From Theodoxus fluviatilis (Eukaryota; Mollusca; Gastropoda; Cycloneritida; Neritidae): 17,500 nt of DNA. The notes under the pieces are model-generated. The model did no database searches and was not told the DNA's origin. It saw only the letters and a list, made by a program, of their open reading frames with translations. The translations under genes were made by a program, and so were the position numbers. The stretch covers positions 1-17,500 of the forward strand of contig JAWQFJ010016770.1 in the NCBI GenBank assembly GCA_034096865.1, given 5' to 3'. Below, piece after piece: positions 8,144 through 16,283 of this stretch (positions are counted from its first letter, which is position 1; each line of letters starts with the position of its first letter).

Positions 8144-9265
8144 TTAACTTCTATATTTACAGTTGTAAATGAACGATTTTCCTAACAGCAAAATGTGATT
8201 AATCAGTTTGTTTTGAGGAGCTGTACCAAACAGTAAACTTTGAGGGTTCGTTGGTAAAGTTAGGTCTGTGTTCTTGTGAAGCGATTCTGACATATCCGCC
8301 CAGAAGCTACATACTATTGGGCATTCTACAAATAGGTGAGTTATTGTTTCGCTGCCTTCTCCGCAAAAATCACATTTTTCACTGTTCTTTATTCCTATCC
8401 GGTGGAGGAGTCTATTTGTATATATTATGTGATTGTTAATCTTATATTGGACACTTTTAAGGTATGTAGAGGTTGTGGCAGCCCTGGTTGCTGCACATAT
8501 TTCATTCCATGATATGCTGGGATAGATCCGCTCCCATTTTTTCTGTCCAGTCGATATATCTCGAGTTTGAATCATAGTGTTATAAAAGTTTCTTAACCCT
8601 GTTTTGGTTGATGTTAGATTTCTGATGCAAACTTGATGTTGACGCTGCTGGGTTACGTTACCTCCCGAATTACGAGTTATATCCACCCATGCCTTCGGAA
8701 TTGTTCTTTTAAGATGTTCGTAGTCTAAAAACGTCCCTGCTAAGCCGAATTGTCTTTTACATTCTTCAAATGTCTTCCATGCTCCTGTTGGATCAAGGAT
8801 ATCACTTATATATAACATATTTTTGTTGAACCAGTTCTTTATGAATATGACATGTATGTCTGGATTGAACCAAAGTGGTTCACTCAAAATGTCCTCACAA
8901 CTTAACTGTCGCTTAGAATAGTTTTTAATGTACACCTCCCACGCTTTCAGGATGTCTTGCCAAAAGGGATTTTTGAATTCTGAAAGAAGATCTATAAGGA
9001 ATTTACTGCCAACTTTGAGAAAGGATATATCATCGAATTTTCTTTTAAACTTGCTTTTTATCAATGAGCACCAAGTGCTTTCACCTTCCATTAGTCTTTT
9101 CAGCCACGCTATTTTTCTAGTTGCAGTATATGCATTTACATCTATCATTTTTAATCCTCCAAGGCATTCAACTAAAAGGGAAGGGGGTGGGTGGGGATGG
9201 GGGTCAAGGTCGCAAGTAGTGGGAGCGAAGGCGAGAATAACTTTCTTGATAGCCTCTTCAGACAC
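8144..9265 (-). CDS. Chimeric LINE frame: L2/CR1 pre-RT fragment fused to L1/Tx1-like ORF2 C-terminus
   Basis: One 373-codon open frame built from two elements. Residues 1-35 (SEEAIKKVILAFAPTTCDLD, then SLLVECL) are the pre-RT segment of the L2/CR1-like LINE. From residue 36 (GGLKMIDVNAYTATRKIAWL) it is the region after the RT of an L1/Tx1-type ORF2. That region includes FWQDILKAWEVY, a Trp-rich stretch, NHIIYTNRLLHRIGI, and a zf-RVT-like zinc motif C-x2-C-x8-H-x4-C at about residues 298-315 (CDFCGEGSETITHLFVEC). The fusion point is the 15-bp target duplication, which happens to keep frame. No RT catalytic core is present, so no enzyme activity is expected. The start used is GTG, with a TGA two codons upstream, so translation is doubtful. 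Best treated as two pseudogene fragments sharing one frame. Confidence 0.85.
   Translation of the reverse strand: MSEEAIKKVILAFAPTTCDLDPHPHPPPSLLVECLGGLKMIDVNAYTATRKIAWLKRLMEGESTWCSLIKSKFKRKFDDISFLKVGSKFLIDLLSEFKNPFWQDILKAWEVYIKNYSKRQLSCEDILSEPLWFNPDIHVIFIKNWFNKNMLYISDILDPTGAWKTFEECKRQFGLAGTFLDYEHLKRTIPKAWVDITRNSGGNVTQQRQHQVCIRNLTSTKTGLRNFYNTMIQTRDISTGQKKWERIYPSISWNEICAATRAATTSTYLKSVQYKINNHIIYTNRLLHRIGIKNSEKCDFCGEGSETITHLFVECPIVCSFWADMSESLHKNTDLTLPTNPQSLLFGTAPQNKLINHILLLGKSFIYNCKYRS
9160..9174. repeat. Target-site duplication, right copy (L1/Tx1-like insertion)
   Basis: caaggcattcaacta, a perfect 15-base match to 7244-7258. It codes for the end of VECL in the L2/CR1 frame. Confidence 0.95.
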
Positions 9266-9294
9266 TCGTCATACATAACGATGCGAGTATACAG

Positions 9295-9495
9295 TAATGT
9301 GGGTAAATAGTGTGCACATGATGACATTCTCAGAGTCAACTGACTAGATTTTCCGGCGTTTTCCGACTGAAGAGTTACTCACAGCGCATGCGCCACCATT
9401 GATGTGGGTACATATTGACGGGGATACATAGTGATGTGGGTACACAATGATGTGGGTGCATAGTAATGTAGGTACATAGTGATGTGGGTACACGA
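9295..9495. repeat. 16-bp minisatellite (tgatgtgggtacatag), six units plus one outlier
   Basis: Six head-to-tail units at 9400-9415, 9416-9431, 9432-9447, 9448-9463, 9464-9479 and 9480-9495, with 1-4 substitutions each. An isolated unit (taatgtgggtaaatag) lies at 9295-9310. The 84 bases between show no clear unit. It lies between the L2/CR1 fragment and the ORF1-like region. Confidence 0.93.
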
Positions 9496-9950
9496 TCTCT
9501 GGGAGGGTCGGCAGCTTTCCGCGAAGTCGAAGCTACTGTACGGCGCAGTCGCCCTTCCTGCAAGGAACGATTAATTCCACTGGCTGTAAAAGTCCTTTGG
9601 ACTTCAACACCACCACAATTCGAAGGTTCACGGTTGCTGAGGTCTGCACCACTGGACACCAGCTATGCACCGGTTCCAATGCCCCCGCTATGGTCTGCGA
9701 CCGCAGCACCAGCCTGCTCTGTACTTTCCGAGACCCCTCTGGGCGTAGTACCTAAACTTAAGCAGTTATGCAAAGTAATATGTTTCTTTAGTCTTCGTGA
9801 TGGGTTCATACTAGTAGGCGCCACAAAGCACGGGCGCAACACAGGAGAATGGCGATCGACTGGTGCTGCCGACTGCGATTCCAAGTTTGGAACGAGTGCC
9901 TGAGACTCAGTAACGTTGGTGACTGAGTCATCTATATTACCGTTGAGCAC
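9496..9950 (-). pseudogene. Unrecognised frame with one internal stop
   Basis: A single minus-strand frame runs from 9950 through one TAG at 9663-9665 and on into the 16-bp minisatellite. The protein is hydrophilic and Ser/Arg-rich (for example QSAAPVDRHSPVLRPCF, SSGADLSNREPSNCGG, RRTVASTSRKAADPPRDR) and has no motif I recognise. It lies downstream, in sense, of the ORF1-like remnant, so it could be a tail of the same element. Low complexity and the stop make chance an equal possibility. Confidence 0.35.
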
Positions 9951-10562
9951 ACGTATTCATCAACAACAATGTACGTTGGTCGTGTTTGTTGTTCGATTTC
10001 AGTAGTCACATTGTAATTTTTGTGCTGCGGCAGTGATTCAGCTGATGTGATTTCGGATTCGTCGATTGCTGTTGCAGATGGGTGCTCATGGGAAAGGTTA
10101 CGCTGACCGTCGATTGTGGGACGCAGAACGAAAGGTGTTGCTCTGTCAGCAGTGTAGCTGTTCTACTTTCTATTGCGTCTATGCGTCATTACCTTTAGGT
10201 GGCTTCCGGGGGCTTTCGTGATCAGCCCTTGGGGTTCGTCGTGGTGACTGGTGTGACGGGCGACATTGATGTTTGGTGACATTATCCTCGACGTGTCCAG
10301 CTGCCTCTCGAGATCAGGTTGCATTCTGTCGTTGAACTGCGTCTTGGAAGATGGCATCGTCTGATCAGTTGCCCTCTGCCTCGTGGTTAGGTCTTGCATG
10401 GAACATATCTCGCCGATGGACTGGTGTCACATTCCGGAAACAGAGCCTGTGGCTACGAACAAAGGCGTAAAGTCCTTGATTACATTCCGTTAGGTAGCGT
10501 TCTGCTTCCTTGTGAGGTCGCTTGAAATTCGGATACCTCTTCTCCTGGGAGGGTCCCGACCT
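9951..10562 (-). other. Downstream part of the ORF1-like region, frames unresolved
   Basis: Short minus-strand frames (10565-10365 and 10399-10163) follow the RRM-like segment. The second contains DLTTRQRATDQTM, which faintly resembles the start of the C-terminal domain of L1 ORF1 proteins (DLT-x-RQR). The match is too short to assert. 9951-10162 shows nothing recognisable. Confidence 0.35.
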
Positions 10563-11385
10563 CATCTCAGGAGATGCAGCTTTTCTGTCCAGCTCGACAT
10601 TTGCACAAGGACTGGGCGAGGAGTGCCACGCCGTCCGCCTTCATCCTGCTCCCCCAGTCTCTGCATCCTGACGATGTCTTTCTCAGTCCACGAACTGTCA
10701 GGAAGCGCTTTCTGAAAAGCGCTCAGCATTGACTGAAGGCAGACCAAATAGAATTCGCCATGGTCTCTTTGCACTCCAAAAACTCTAATGCAGTTCCGTT
10801 TTGAGTTTATTTCCAACCCTTCGAGTTGGTCCTCTGCAATTATAAGTCTGTTCTGCATGTCCGCTTGCACACTATTCAAATGGAACTTTAACCCCTTCAC
10901 CTGAGACTGCAGTGCTACATTTCATTGAGAGATATATACACAGTGTCTCAGTTTCCAGGATGGACATGCGCATTATCTCCTGCTGTGCACCTAACCTGCA
11001 CACTTCAGCTTCCATATGGATAAGGTTTTGGAGAGATGAAGGTGAACCGAAAGGTCGTGGCACCTGATTCGAGGATTCTGCCAGCAGTCACTGTGAAGGA
11101 GTCTTGGTTAACTTTCCAGGCTTCCTTGTCATCAGGATGAGCAGTGACCATAGTAGGATCCACCCTAGCTGCGTGAGGGTCAGCTGTGTTGGGCCCTGGA
11201 TTAGGCTGAATATCCTCTCCTGGAATAATCAGGCCTGACAAGTTGTGAATCCCTGCAGTGGGTGAGGGTGATTTAAAAGCACAGATGCTTATCAAGGAGG
11301 CGTGAAGCACGAGAAGCAGTAAGCTTGCATGTGCCAAGAGTGGTGTGACTCGGAATCTCCATGCACGCATGTGGCTCTTGATCAT
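10562..11385 (-). pseudogene. LINE ORF1-like protein remnant (hydrophobic N-terminus, 2A-like motif, coiled coil, RRM-like)
   Basis: Three frames make one broken protein. The first (from 11385) starts with MIKSHMRAWRFR, a hydrophobic stretch at about residues 15-37 (LLAHASLLLLVLHASLISI) and a 2A-like GEDIQPNPGP at 56-65. The second (around 11063-10925) has a heptad-like segment SLQNLIHMEAEVCRLGAQQ. The third (10914-10562) has LKFHLNSVQADMQNRL then INSKRNCIRVFGV, DSSWTEKDIVRMQRLG and RPVLVQMSSWTEKLHLL. That order, coiled coil then RNRRNNLR/I-F-G-like start and a RPVLVQ strand, is the pattern of L1-type ORF1 RNA-binding proteins. Two frameshifts separate the parts. The role in an intact element would be RNA binding and particle assembly. 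It lies in the same orientation as the LINEs at 5486-9270, but the parent element is unknown. Confidence 0.68.
11191..11220 (-). other. 2A-like motif GEDIQPNPGP
   Basis: Residues 56-65 of the ORF1-like frame. The canonical ribosome-skipping motif is D-(V/I)-E-x-N-P-G-P; here Gln replaces Glu (D-I-Q-P-N-P-G-P). It follows a hydrophobic N-terminus. 2A-like peptides are known at the N-termini of APE-type LINE proteins. Whether this variant skips is unknown. Confidence 0.7.
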
Positions 11386-11690
11386 TCAGGCCCACATTTC
11401 CCGAGGGCGAAGGTGGTTCTCCTGCTAAAAATGAATCCTTCTTTCTTCTGGAGCACCCAGCTCGTGCATAGTCTTATTTGCTGGCGGTAAGCTTCAAGTA
11501 TGATCCCCATGCTTCACTGCCCATGTGTAGATAACCAAGCAACACAAGAATTTGAATGAACACAATATGCTCAAATGGAATCTAATGTAGTCCAACACTT
11601 TTGATGAAATTTCTCCGTGAGAGATTCTTGCACAAGAGAAAAAAAGTGGTGGCTAAGACACTTGGTCACAGTATTCACAGTCAGATTAAA
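11386..11690. other. Non-coding, possible 5' region of the ORF1 element
   Basis: No frame, tandem repeat or tRNA-like arm. It lies upstream, in sense, of the minus-strand ORF1-like remnant and could be its 5' untranslated region. No terminal structure is visible. Confidence 0.4.
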
Positions 11691-11835
11691 AATGCAATTT
11701 GCCATCGGCGAAACCAAATCCGCGAATCCGATACAGTATAACGTTCAATTCGCAACCAATGCAATATAAAAACCGCTGGCCCTGAACCTCCTGGTTTTGG
11801 CATTAAAAAAACAAAACAACAACAACAACAACAAA

Positions 11836-12105
11836 GATCGGGTTCGAACCCGCAACCTCTCCAGAAAAGAGGGGGAAAAAAGTAAGGTTCGAACCCGCAA
11901 CCTCTCACGTGTACAACAAAGGGGTGGGGTGGCTCTCTCTCTCGAATATCATACACACATTTAAAAAAAGAAGCTTCTGTGAGGATTTGAACCCGTACGC
12001 GCATCCCCTACATCCAAGCATGTCCCAGCGACAAAAAAATATTTGACGTGCTACCGAGTGAGCTAATCCATAAAGCTGTGAGGACCTCCAGTAAACCTGG
12101 AAGGA
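11836..12105 (-). mobile_element. tRNA-derived SINE-like module, unit 1
   Basis: Minus strand: an A-box-like TAGCTCACTCGGTAGCACG (12047-12065) and a B-box-like GGGTTCAAATCC (11983-11994), about 53 bases apart. The spacer contains a seven-T run, which would act as a Pol III terminator. Two further B-box-like sites follow at about 11886-11896 and 11840-11851, each ahead of the same GAGAGGTTGCGG-like arm. The 5' end is the 35-bp hairpin unit. Confidence 0.7.
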
Positions 12106-12112
12106 TAAAAAA

Positions 12113-12434
12113 ATCCTTCTTTCTCCTTCACCAATGTCCAATCTCTCGAAATTACGTCACATGATTCGACATCAAATGATCACGTCACACATGCCAAAAC
12201 TTCCCTTGAGTCGGGACAGAGTTCCATCCCTTGCCTTCTTTGCAACACCAAAACGTTAAAAAGTCACTTTCTTTTCAAACCTCGATTCTGAAAATTTGAT
12301 ACGTTTGATCGCACCTTACTTCCAGTAAGTGTGCAAAATATCAAGGAAATCCGTCTAGTAGTATTTGAGATATCAGCCGTTAAGTCGGGACTGACAGACA
12401 CACAGACAGACAGACACACACACAGACAGACAGA
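12113..12434 (+). repeat. ~280-bp module plus (ACAG)n tail, copy a
   Basis: Starts ccttctttctccttcacc and contains attacgtcac and tcacgtcacaca sites. It passes through ttccagtaagtgtgcaaaat and gatatcagccgttaagtcgg into the cagacagacag tail. It matches copies b (13098-13471) and c (13827-14165) with scattered substitutions. The end resembles, from memory, LINE/SINE 3' tails seen in many invertebrates. Confidence 0.85.
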
Positions 12435-12486
12435 TAAAAACCGCTGACGCTGAACCTCCAGGTTTTGCATTTTAAAAAAAGAAAAA

Positions 12487-12775
12487 AGATCGGGTTCGAA
12501 CCCGCAACCTCTCGAGAAAAGAGGGGGGGGGGGGGGGGGAAGTAAGGTTCGAACCCGCAACCTCTTACGTGTACAACAATGGGTGGGGTGGCTCTCTCTC
12601 TTTCGAATACCATACACACATTTAAAAAAAAGAAGCTTCTTTGCGGATTCGAACCCGTACGCGCATCCCCTACAACCAAGCATGTCCCAGCGACAAAAAA
12701 ATATTCGGCGCGCTATGCTACCGTGTGAGCTAATCCATAAAGCTGTGAGGACCTCCAGTAAACCTGGAGGGACAA
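12487..12775 (-). mobile_element. tRNA-derived SINE-like module, unit 2
   Basis: Same layout as unit 1: B-box GGGTTCGAATCC at 12645-12656, A-box region at about 12711-12735, and accessory boxes at about 12492-12503 and 12546-12557. A G run (12523-12539) lies between the two accessory boxes on the plus strand. The A-box region carries a small insertion compared with unit 3. Confidence 0.7.
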
Positions 12776-12881
12776 ATAAAAACCGCTGGCGCTGAACCTC
12801 CAGGTTTTGGCATTAAAAAAAAAACACAAAAAACACAATAAAGCTGTGAGGACCTCCAGTAAACCTGGAGGGATAAAAAAT

Positions 12882-13089
12882 CGAATACAGGACGTTTCGT
12901 ACCCTGGACGTTTCGTACCCTGGTCGTTGTGTACCTCATTTAGTCGATTCGTACCTTTTCTACCCTAATCCTAACCCTAACCTTAACCCTAACCCTAACC
13001 CTAACTCTAACCCTAATCCTTACCCCAACTGTAACCCGTAACGAAACGGCTAGGTACGAAACGTCCACGGTACGAAACAACCCGCATTG
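12882..13089. mobile_element. ~208-bp inverted-repeat element (MITE-like) with telomere-like core
   Basis: The ends are imperfect inverted repeats of about 40 bases, each carrying two copies of a cgtttcgtacc motif (left 12883-12923, right 13049-13088). The core, 12962-13038, is (CCCTAA)n-like. It is flanked by taaaaaat at 12874-12881 and 13090-13097, an 8-base duplication. Sister units without the insertion (about 12101-12113 and 13815-13827) show one copy of the A-rich site. No protein is encoded. The 8-bp duplication would fit a hAT-type mover, but A-richness weakens that call. Confidence 0.75.
12962..13038. repeat. Interstitial telomere-like repeat (CCCTAA)n, degenerate
   Basis: About a dozen CCCTAA-type hexamers with variants (ccttaa, ctctaa, cctaat). 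It forms the core of the inverted-repeat element rather than a chromosome end. Confidence 0.93.
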
Positions 13090-13097
13090 TAAAAAAT

Positions 13098-13360
13098 CCT
13101 TCTTTCTCCTTCACCGATGTCCAATCTCCTCGAAATTACGTCACGTTCTTCGACGTCAAATAATCACGTCACACATTTTGCATTCGGAATCTGTTGTAGC
13201 GTTTTCTTAGCAACACCAAAACGTAAAAAAGTCACTTTCTTTTCAAACCTTGATTCTGAAAATGTGAAACTTTCAATCGGACCTAACTTCCAGTAAGTGT
13301 GCAAAATGTCAAGGAAATCCGTCCAGCAGTTTTTGGGATATCAGCCGTTAAGTCGGGACT
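13098..13360 (+). repeat. ~280-bp module, copy b (variant)
   Basis: Matches copy a at both ends, but the middle differs (cattcggaatctgttgtagcg instead of the cttgagtcgggacagagttc stretch). This points to two subfamilies or a recombination inside the array. Confidence 0.82.
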
Positions 13361-13425
13361 GACAGACAGACAGACACACAGACAGACACACAGACAGACA
13401 CACAGACAGACACACAGACAGACAC

Positions 13426-13462
<37 letters not shown>

Positions 13463-13471
13463 TAGACAGAT
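13361..13471. repeat. (GACA)n / (GACACACA)n microsatellite tail
   Basis: Pure tetranucleotide and octanucleotide repeats ending the module. Apparent Asp/Arg/Gln- or Cys/Leu/Ser-rich frames across it are artefacts. Confidence 0.97.
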
Positions 13472-13533
13472 AAAAACCGCTCACGCTGAACTTGTAGGTT
13501 TTGGTATTAAAACAACAACAACAACAACAAAAA

Positions 13534-13779
13534 AGATCGGGTTCGAACCCGCAACCTCTCGAGAAAAGAGGGGGGGAAAAAAGTAAGGTTCGAACCTGCA
13601 ACCTCTCACGTGTACAACAACGGGTGGGGTGGCTCTCTCTCTCTGTCTCGAATACCATACACACATTAACAAAAAAAAGCTTCTGTGCGGATTCGAACCC
13701 GTACGCACATCCCCTACAACCAAGCATGTCCCAGCGACAAAAAAATATTCGACGCTCTACCAAGTGAGCTAATCCATAA
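13534..13779 (-). mobile_element. tRNA-derived SINE-like module, unit 3 (best A-box)
   Basis: Minus strand TAGCTCACTTGGTAGAGCG (13753-13771) is very close to a true tRNA D-arm, and GGGTTCGAATCC (13689-13700) is a standard B-box. Accessory boxes lie at about 13539-13550 and 13588-13599. The anticodon region is replaced by a T-run and unrelated sequence, so this is not a functional tRNA. Confidence 0.75.
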
Positions 13780-13826
13780 AAACCGCTGGCGCTGAACCTC
13801 CAGGTTTTGGCATTTCGAGGGATAAA

Positions 13827-14124
13827 AAACCCTTCTTTTCCTTCACCAATGTCCGATGTCCTCGAAATTACGTCACATTATTCGACGTCAAATAATCACG
13901 TCACACATGCCAAAACTTCCCTTGAGTCGGGACAGAGTTCCGTCCCTTGACTTCTTTGCAACACCAAAACGTAAAAAGTCACTTTCTTTTCAAACCTTGA
14001 TTCTGAACATTTGATACATTGAATCGGACCTAATTTCCAGTAAGTGTGCAAAATGTCAAGGAAATCCGTCCAGTAGTTTTTGAGATATCAGCCTTTAAGT
14101 CGGGACTGACAGACACACAGACAG

Positions 14125-14159
<35 letters not shown>

Positions 14160-14165
14160 TACACA
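13827..14165 (+). repeat. ~280-bp module plus (CA)n tail, copy c
   Basis: Close to copy a, including the cttgagtcgggacagagttc stretch. It ends in a CAGACA then CA-rich tail just before the first 35-bp tandem array. Confidence 0.85.
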
Positions 14166-14305
14166 GATAAAGTTGTGAGGACCTCCAGTAAACCTGGACG
14201 GATAAAGCTGTGAGGACCTCCAGTAAACCTGGAGGGATAAAGCTGTGATGACCTCCAGTAAACCTGGACGGATAAAGCTGTGAGGACCTCCAGTAAACCT
14301 GGAGG
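14166..14305. repeat. 35-bp hairpin minisatellite, array 1 (four units)
   Basis: Units start at 14166, 14201, 14236 and 14271. Each contains CCTCCAG-taaac-CTGGAGG, a 7-bp stem. Units 1 and 3 carry a ggacgg variant and units 2 and 4 ggaggg, suggesting a 70-bp higher-order period. The unit equals the 5' end of the SINE-like modules. Confidence 0.95.
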
Positions 14306-14428
14306 GAAAATAACGTGTCTTGATACATTCAATCGGACCTAACTTCCAGTAAGTGTGCAAAATGTCAAGGAAATCCGTCCAGTAGTTTTTGAGATATCAG
14401 CCGTTAAGTCGGGACTGACAGACAGACA

Positions 14429-14503
<75 letters not shown>

Positions 14504-14504
14504 A
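14306..14504 (+). repeat. Partial module (copy d) with (CA)n tail
   Basis: gaaaataacgtgtcttga, then the 3' part of the module (14325-14417), then CAGACA/CA repeats to 14504. It carries only the last ~90 bases of the ~280-bp module. The same gaaaataacgtgtcttga follows array 2 at 14680, so array plus spacer is itself repeated. Confidence 0.85.
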
Positions 14505-14679
14505 GATAAAGCTGTGAGGACCTCCAGTAAACCTGGAGGGATAAAGCTGTGAGGACCTCCAGGAAACCTGGAGGGATAAAGCTGTGAGGACCTCCAGTAA
14601 ACCTGGAGGGATAAAGCTGTGAGGACCTCCAGTAAACCTGGAGGGATAAAGCTGTGAGGACCTCTAGTAAACCTGGAGG
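14505..14679. repeat. 35-bp hairpin minisatellite, array 2 (five units)
   Basis: Units start at 14505, 14540, 14575, 14610 and 14645, nearly identical (single changes such as aggaaacc and cctctag). All three minus-strand frames stay open across it because the unit lacks stops, so long apparent frames here are not genes. Confidence 0.95.
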
Positions 14680-14696
14680 GAAAATAACGTGTCTTG

Positions 14697-15290
<594 letters not shown>

Positions 15291-15478
15291 ATCGAAACAA
15301 GGTTACAACGACAACAACCAACAACAACAGCAAATAAAATCGTTCGAAATAAAGCGATTCTCATCACATCAAGACTATTAAAAAGTCTTGCACAGGAATA
15401 ATGGCTTGAATTATAGCAACAGTCATTTCAGCACATGGAATGCTGTGGCAAACGGAGAAACAACCAGGCAATACGTGT

Positions 15479-16180
15479 CTACCTTCGTGATGATCTGAGG
15501 AATCTTCGGAGGGGAGACTTGTCTGGTGGCTTGGTAAGTCCGCCGCGGCGAGCAACTCTGTCTTTTCCGCGCACTTCACTTTCCTCCGTCGTCGATGCAG
15601 CAGGCTGACATCGTGCCGGCTTCTTCACATTTGATGATGATGGTGGCGACAAATCTGTTGGCTGTCTCGACGATTCAGGCGCTTGGGGTAGTGTTGCCTC
15701 GCTCACGCTGGTGGAAGCAGGACTCGCGGAAACAGCTCTCTGTGCTTTCGTACTGAATTCAAAGGATTTCTGGCATTCTTTTCGACAGTCTTCTCTGAAT
15801 CCTTCACAAACGTCTTTTGTCGCTTTGGCGAAAACACTTTCCAAGTCTTCGAGTGAAAACTCCCCAGCCTCTCTCTCTCCTGTGGCTTTTTCATTCACCT
15901 GCACTTTGGACTCTGAGCGTTCACAGTGTACAGCGGCTGCTGTGCTAGCACTCTCGGCAGACTCATCAGCCTGACACACTTCTGACTCGCTGTCAGCGCG
16001 TGAGTTCCGTGCTTCGCCGTCTTCACGTGCACGTTGAGACACAGGTCCTGCAAGCACTGGTGCAGCACACTCCTCACTTTCAAAAATGGTCTTTCTTCCC
16101 AAATTGTCCAAGTCTTCTTTTGCCGGGCATTGCAGAGGGGCGCAAGAAGTTGCAACATCTGATCTCTGTAAATACACCAT
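15479..16180 (-). CDS. Hydrophilic ORF of unknown function
   Basis: 233 codons from ATG at 16180 to TAG at 15479, uninterrupted, with the frame open further upstream toward the GA tract. I do not recognise the protein. It is rich in Ser, Glu, Ala and Arg and looks disordered. A possible helical segment EFSLEDLESVFAKATKDVC is followed by a Cys/Lys/Glu-rich piece (EGFREDCRKECQKSFEF), and the end is basic (SPLRRFLRSSRR). No membrane or signal segment is visible. A poly(A)-signal-like AATAAA lies about 210 bases after the stop. It could be the last exon of a host gene, an ORF of a TC-tailed repeat, or chance. Unlike its neighbours it has no frameshift, which makes chance somewhat less likely. Confidence 0.45.
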   Translation of the reverse strand: MVYLQRSDVATSCAPLQCPAKEDLDNLGRKTIFESEECAAPVLAGPVSQRAREDGEARNSRADSESEVCQADESAESASTAAAVHCERSESKVQVNEKATGEREAGEFSLEDLESVFAKATKDVCEGFREDCRKECQKSFEFSTKAQRAVSASPASTSVSEATLPQAPESSRQPTDLSPPSSSNVKKPARCQPAASTTEESEVRGKDRVARRGGLTKPPDKSPLRRFLRSSRR

Positions 16181-16215
16181 CTGGCGCTGCTGGTCTCGGC
16201 GTCGCTGGCTTGGGG

Positions 16216-16218
<3 letters not shown>

Positions 16219-16280
<62 letters not shown>
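16219..16280. repeat. (GA)31 microsatellite
   Basis: Pure GA over 62 bases, immediately upstream (in minus sense) of the unknown ORF and next to tail copy 2. Confidence 0.98.

Positions 16281-16283
<3 letters not shown>

Larger units (their letters stand above)
7259..9159 (-). mobile_element. 5'-truncated L1/Tx1-like LINE 3' end, inserted in the L2/CR1-like LINE
   Basis: Bounded by a perfect 15-bp target duplication. The minus-strand 5' boundary is inside the ORF2 C-terminal region (GGLKMIDVNAY...), and the 3' boundary is a short A-tail (T6 at 7259-7264 on the plus strand). Removing it joins the two parts of the L2/CR1 frame at SLLVECL / IVECLDSLL. This is standard target-primed integration with 5' truncation. 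Confidence 0.93.
5486..9270 (-). mobile_element. L2/CR1-like LINE, 5'-truncated, interrupted by a second LINE
   Basis: The minus-strand order is: pre-RT segment (9265-9160), interruption (7259-9159), RT (7258-6150), C-terminal region (to 5778), and a 3' untranslated region ending at about 5486. The 3' end has a TAAAGCGCTTTATAAAT motif followed by a short ATT repeat, which from memory is common at L2/CR1-type 3' ends. The 5' end stops near 9270, so the endonuclease is missing. Confidence 0.85.
11769..14165. repeat. Composite tandem array, about three ~0.7-kb units
   Basis: Units begin near 11769, 12437 and 13472, each with aaaccgct...ctgaacct..aggtttt. The order within a unit (plus strand) is: this 35-40-bp block; an A/CAA-rich stretch; two gggttcgaaccc-type boxes; a CT-rich stretch; a tRNA-like module on the minus strand; the 35-bp hairpin unit; a ~280-bp module starting ccttctttctcc; and an (ACAG)n/(CA)n tail. 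Unit 2 has an extra copy of the first block (12779-12820) and hairpin unit, plus an inserted element at 12882-13089. Unit 3 has a second first-block at 13776-13815. A fourth, partial module lies at 14325-14420. Confidence 0.88.

Noticed and set aside
12962..13038. True telomere or chromosome end
   Set aside because: The tract is short, degenerate, enclosed by inverted repeats and followed by several kb of other sequence.
13299..13763. Frames rich in DRQTHRQT or CLSVCLSV
   Set aside because: Translations of the (GACA)n tail; no conserved domain outside it.
11981..13771. Functional tRNA genes
   Set aside because: D-arm and T-arm are recognisable, but no anticodon stem or acceptor pairing can be formed and a T-run interrupts; these are tRNA-derived repeats.
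14166..14679. Regularly spaced 35-bp repeats with hairpins, CRISPR-like at first sight
   Set aside because: The copies are directly head to tail with no spacers, in animal DNA, and derive from the SINE-like module.
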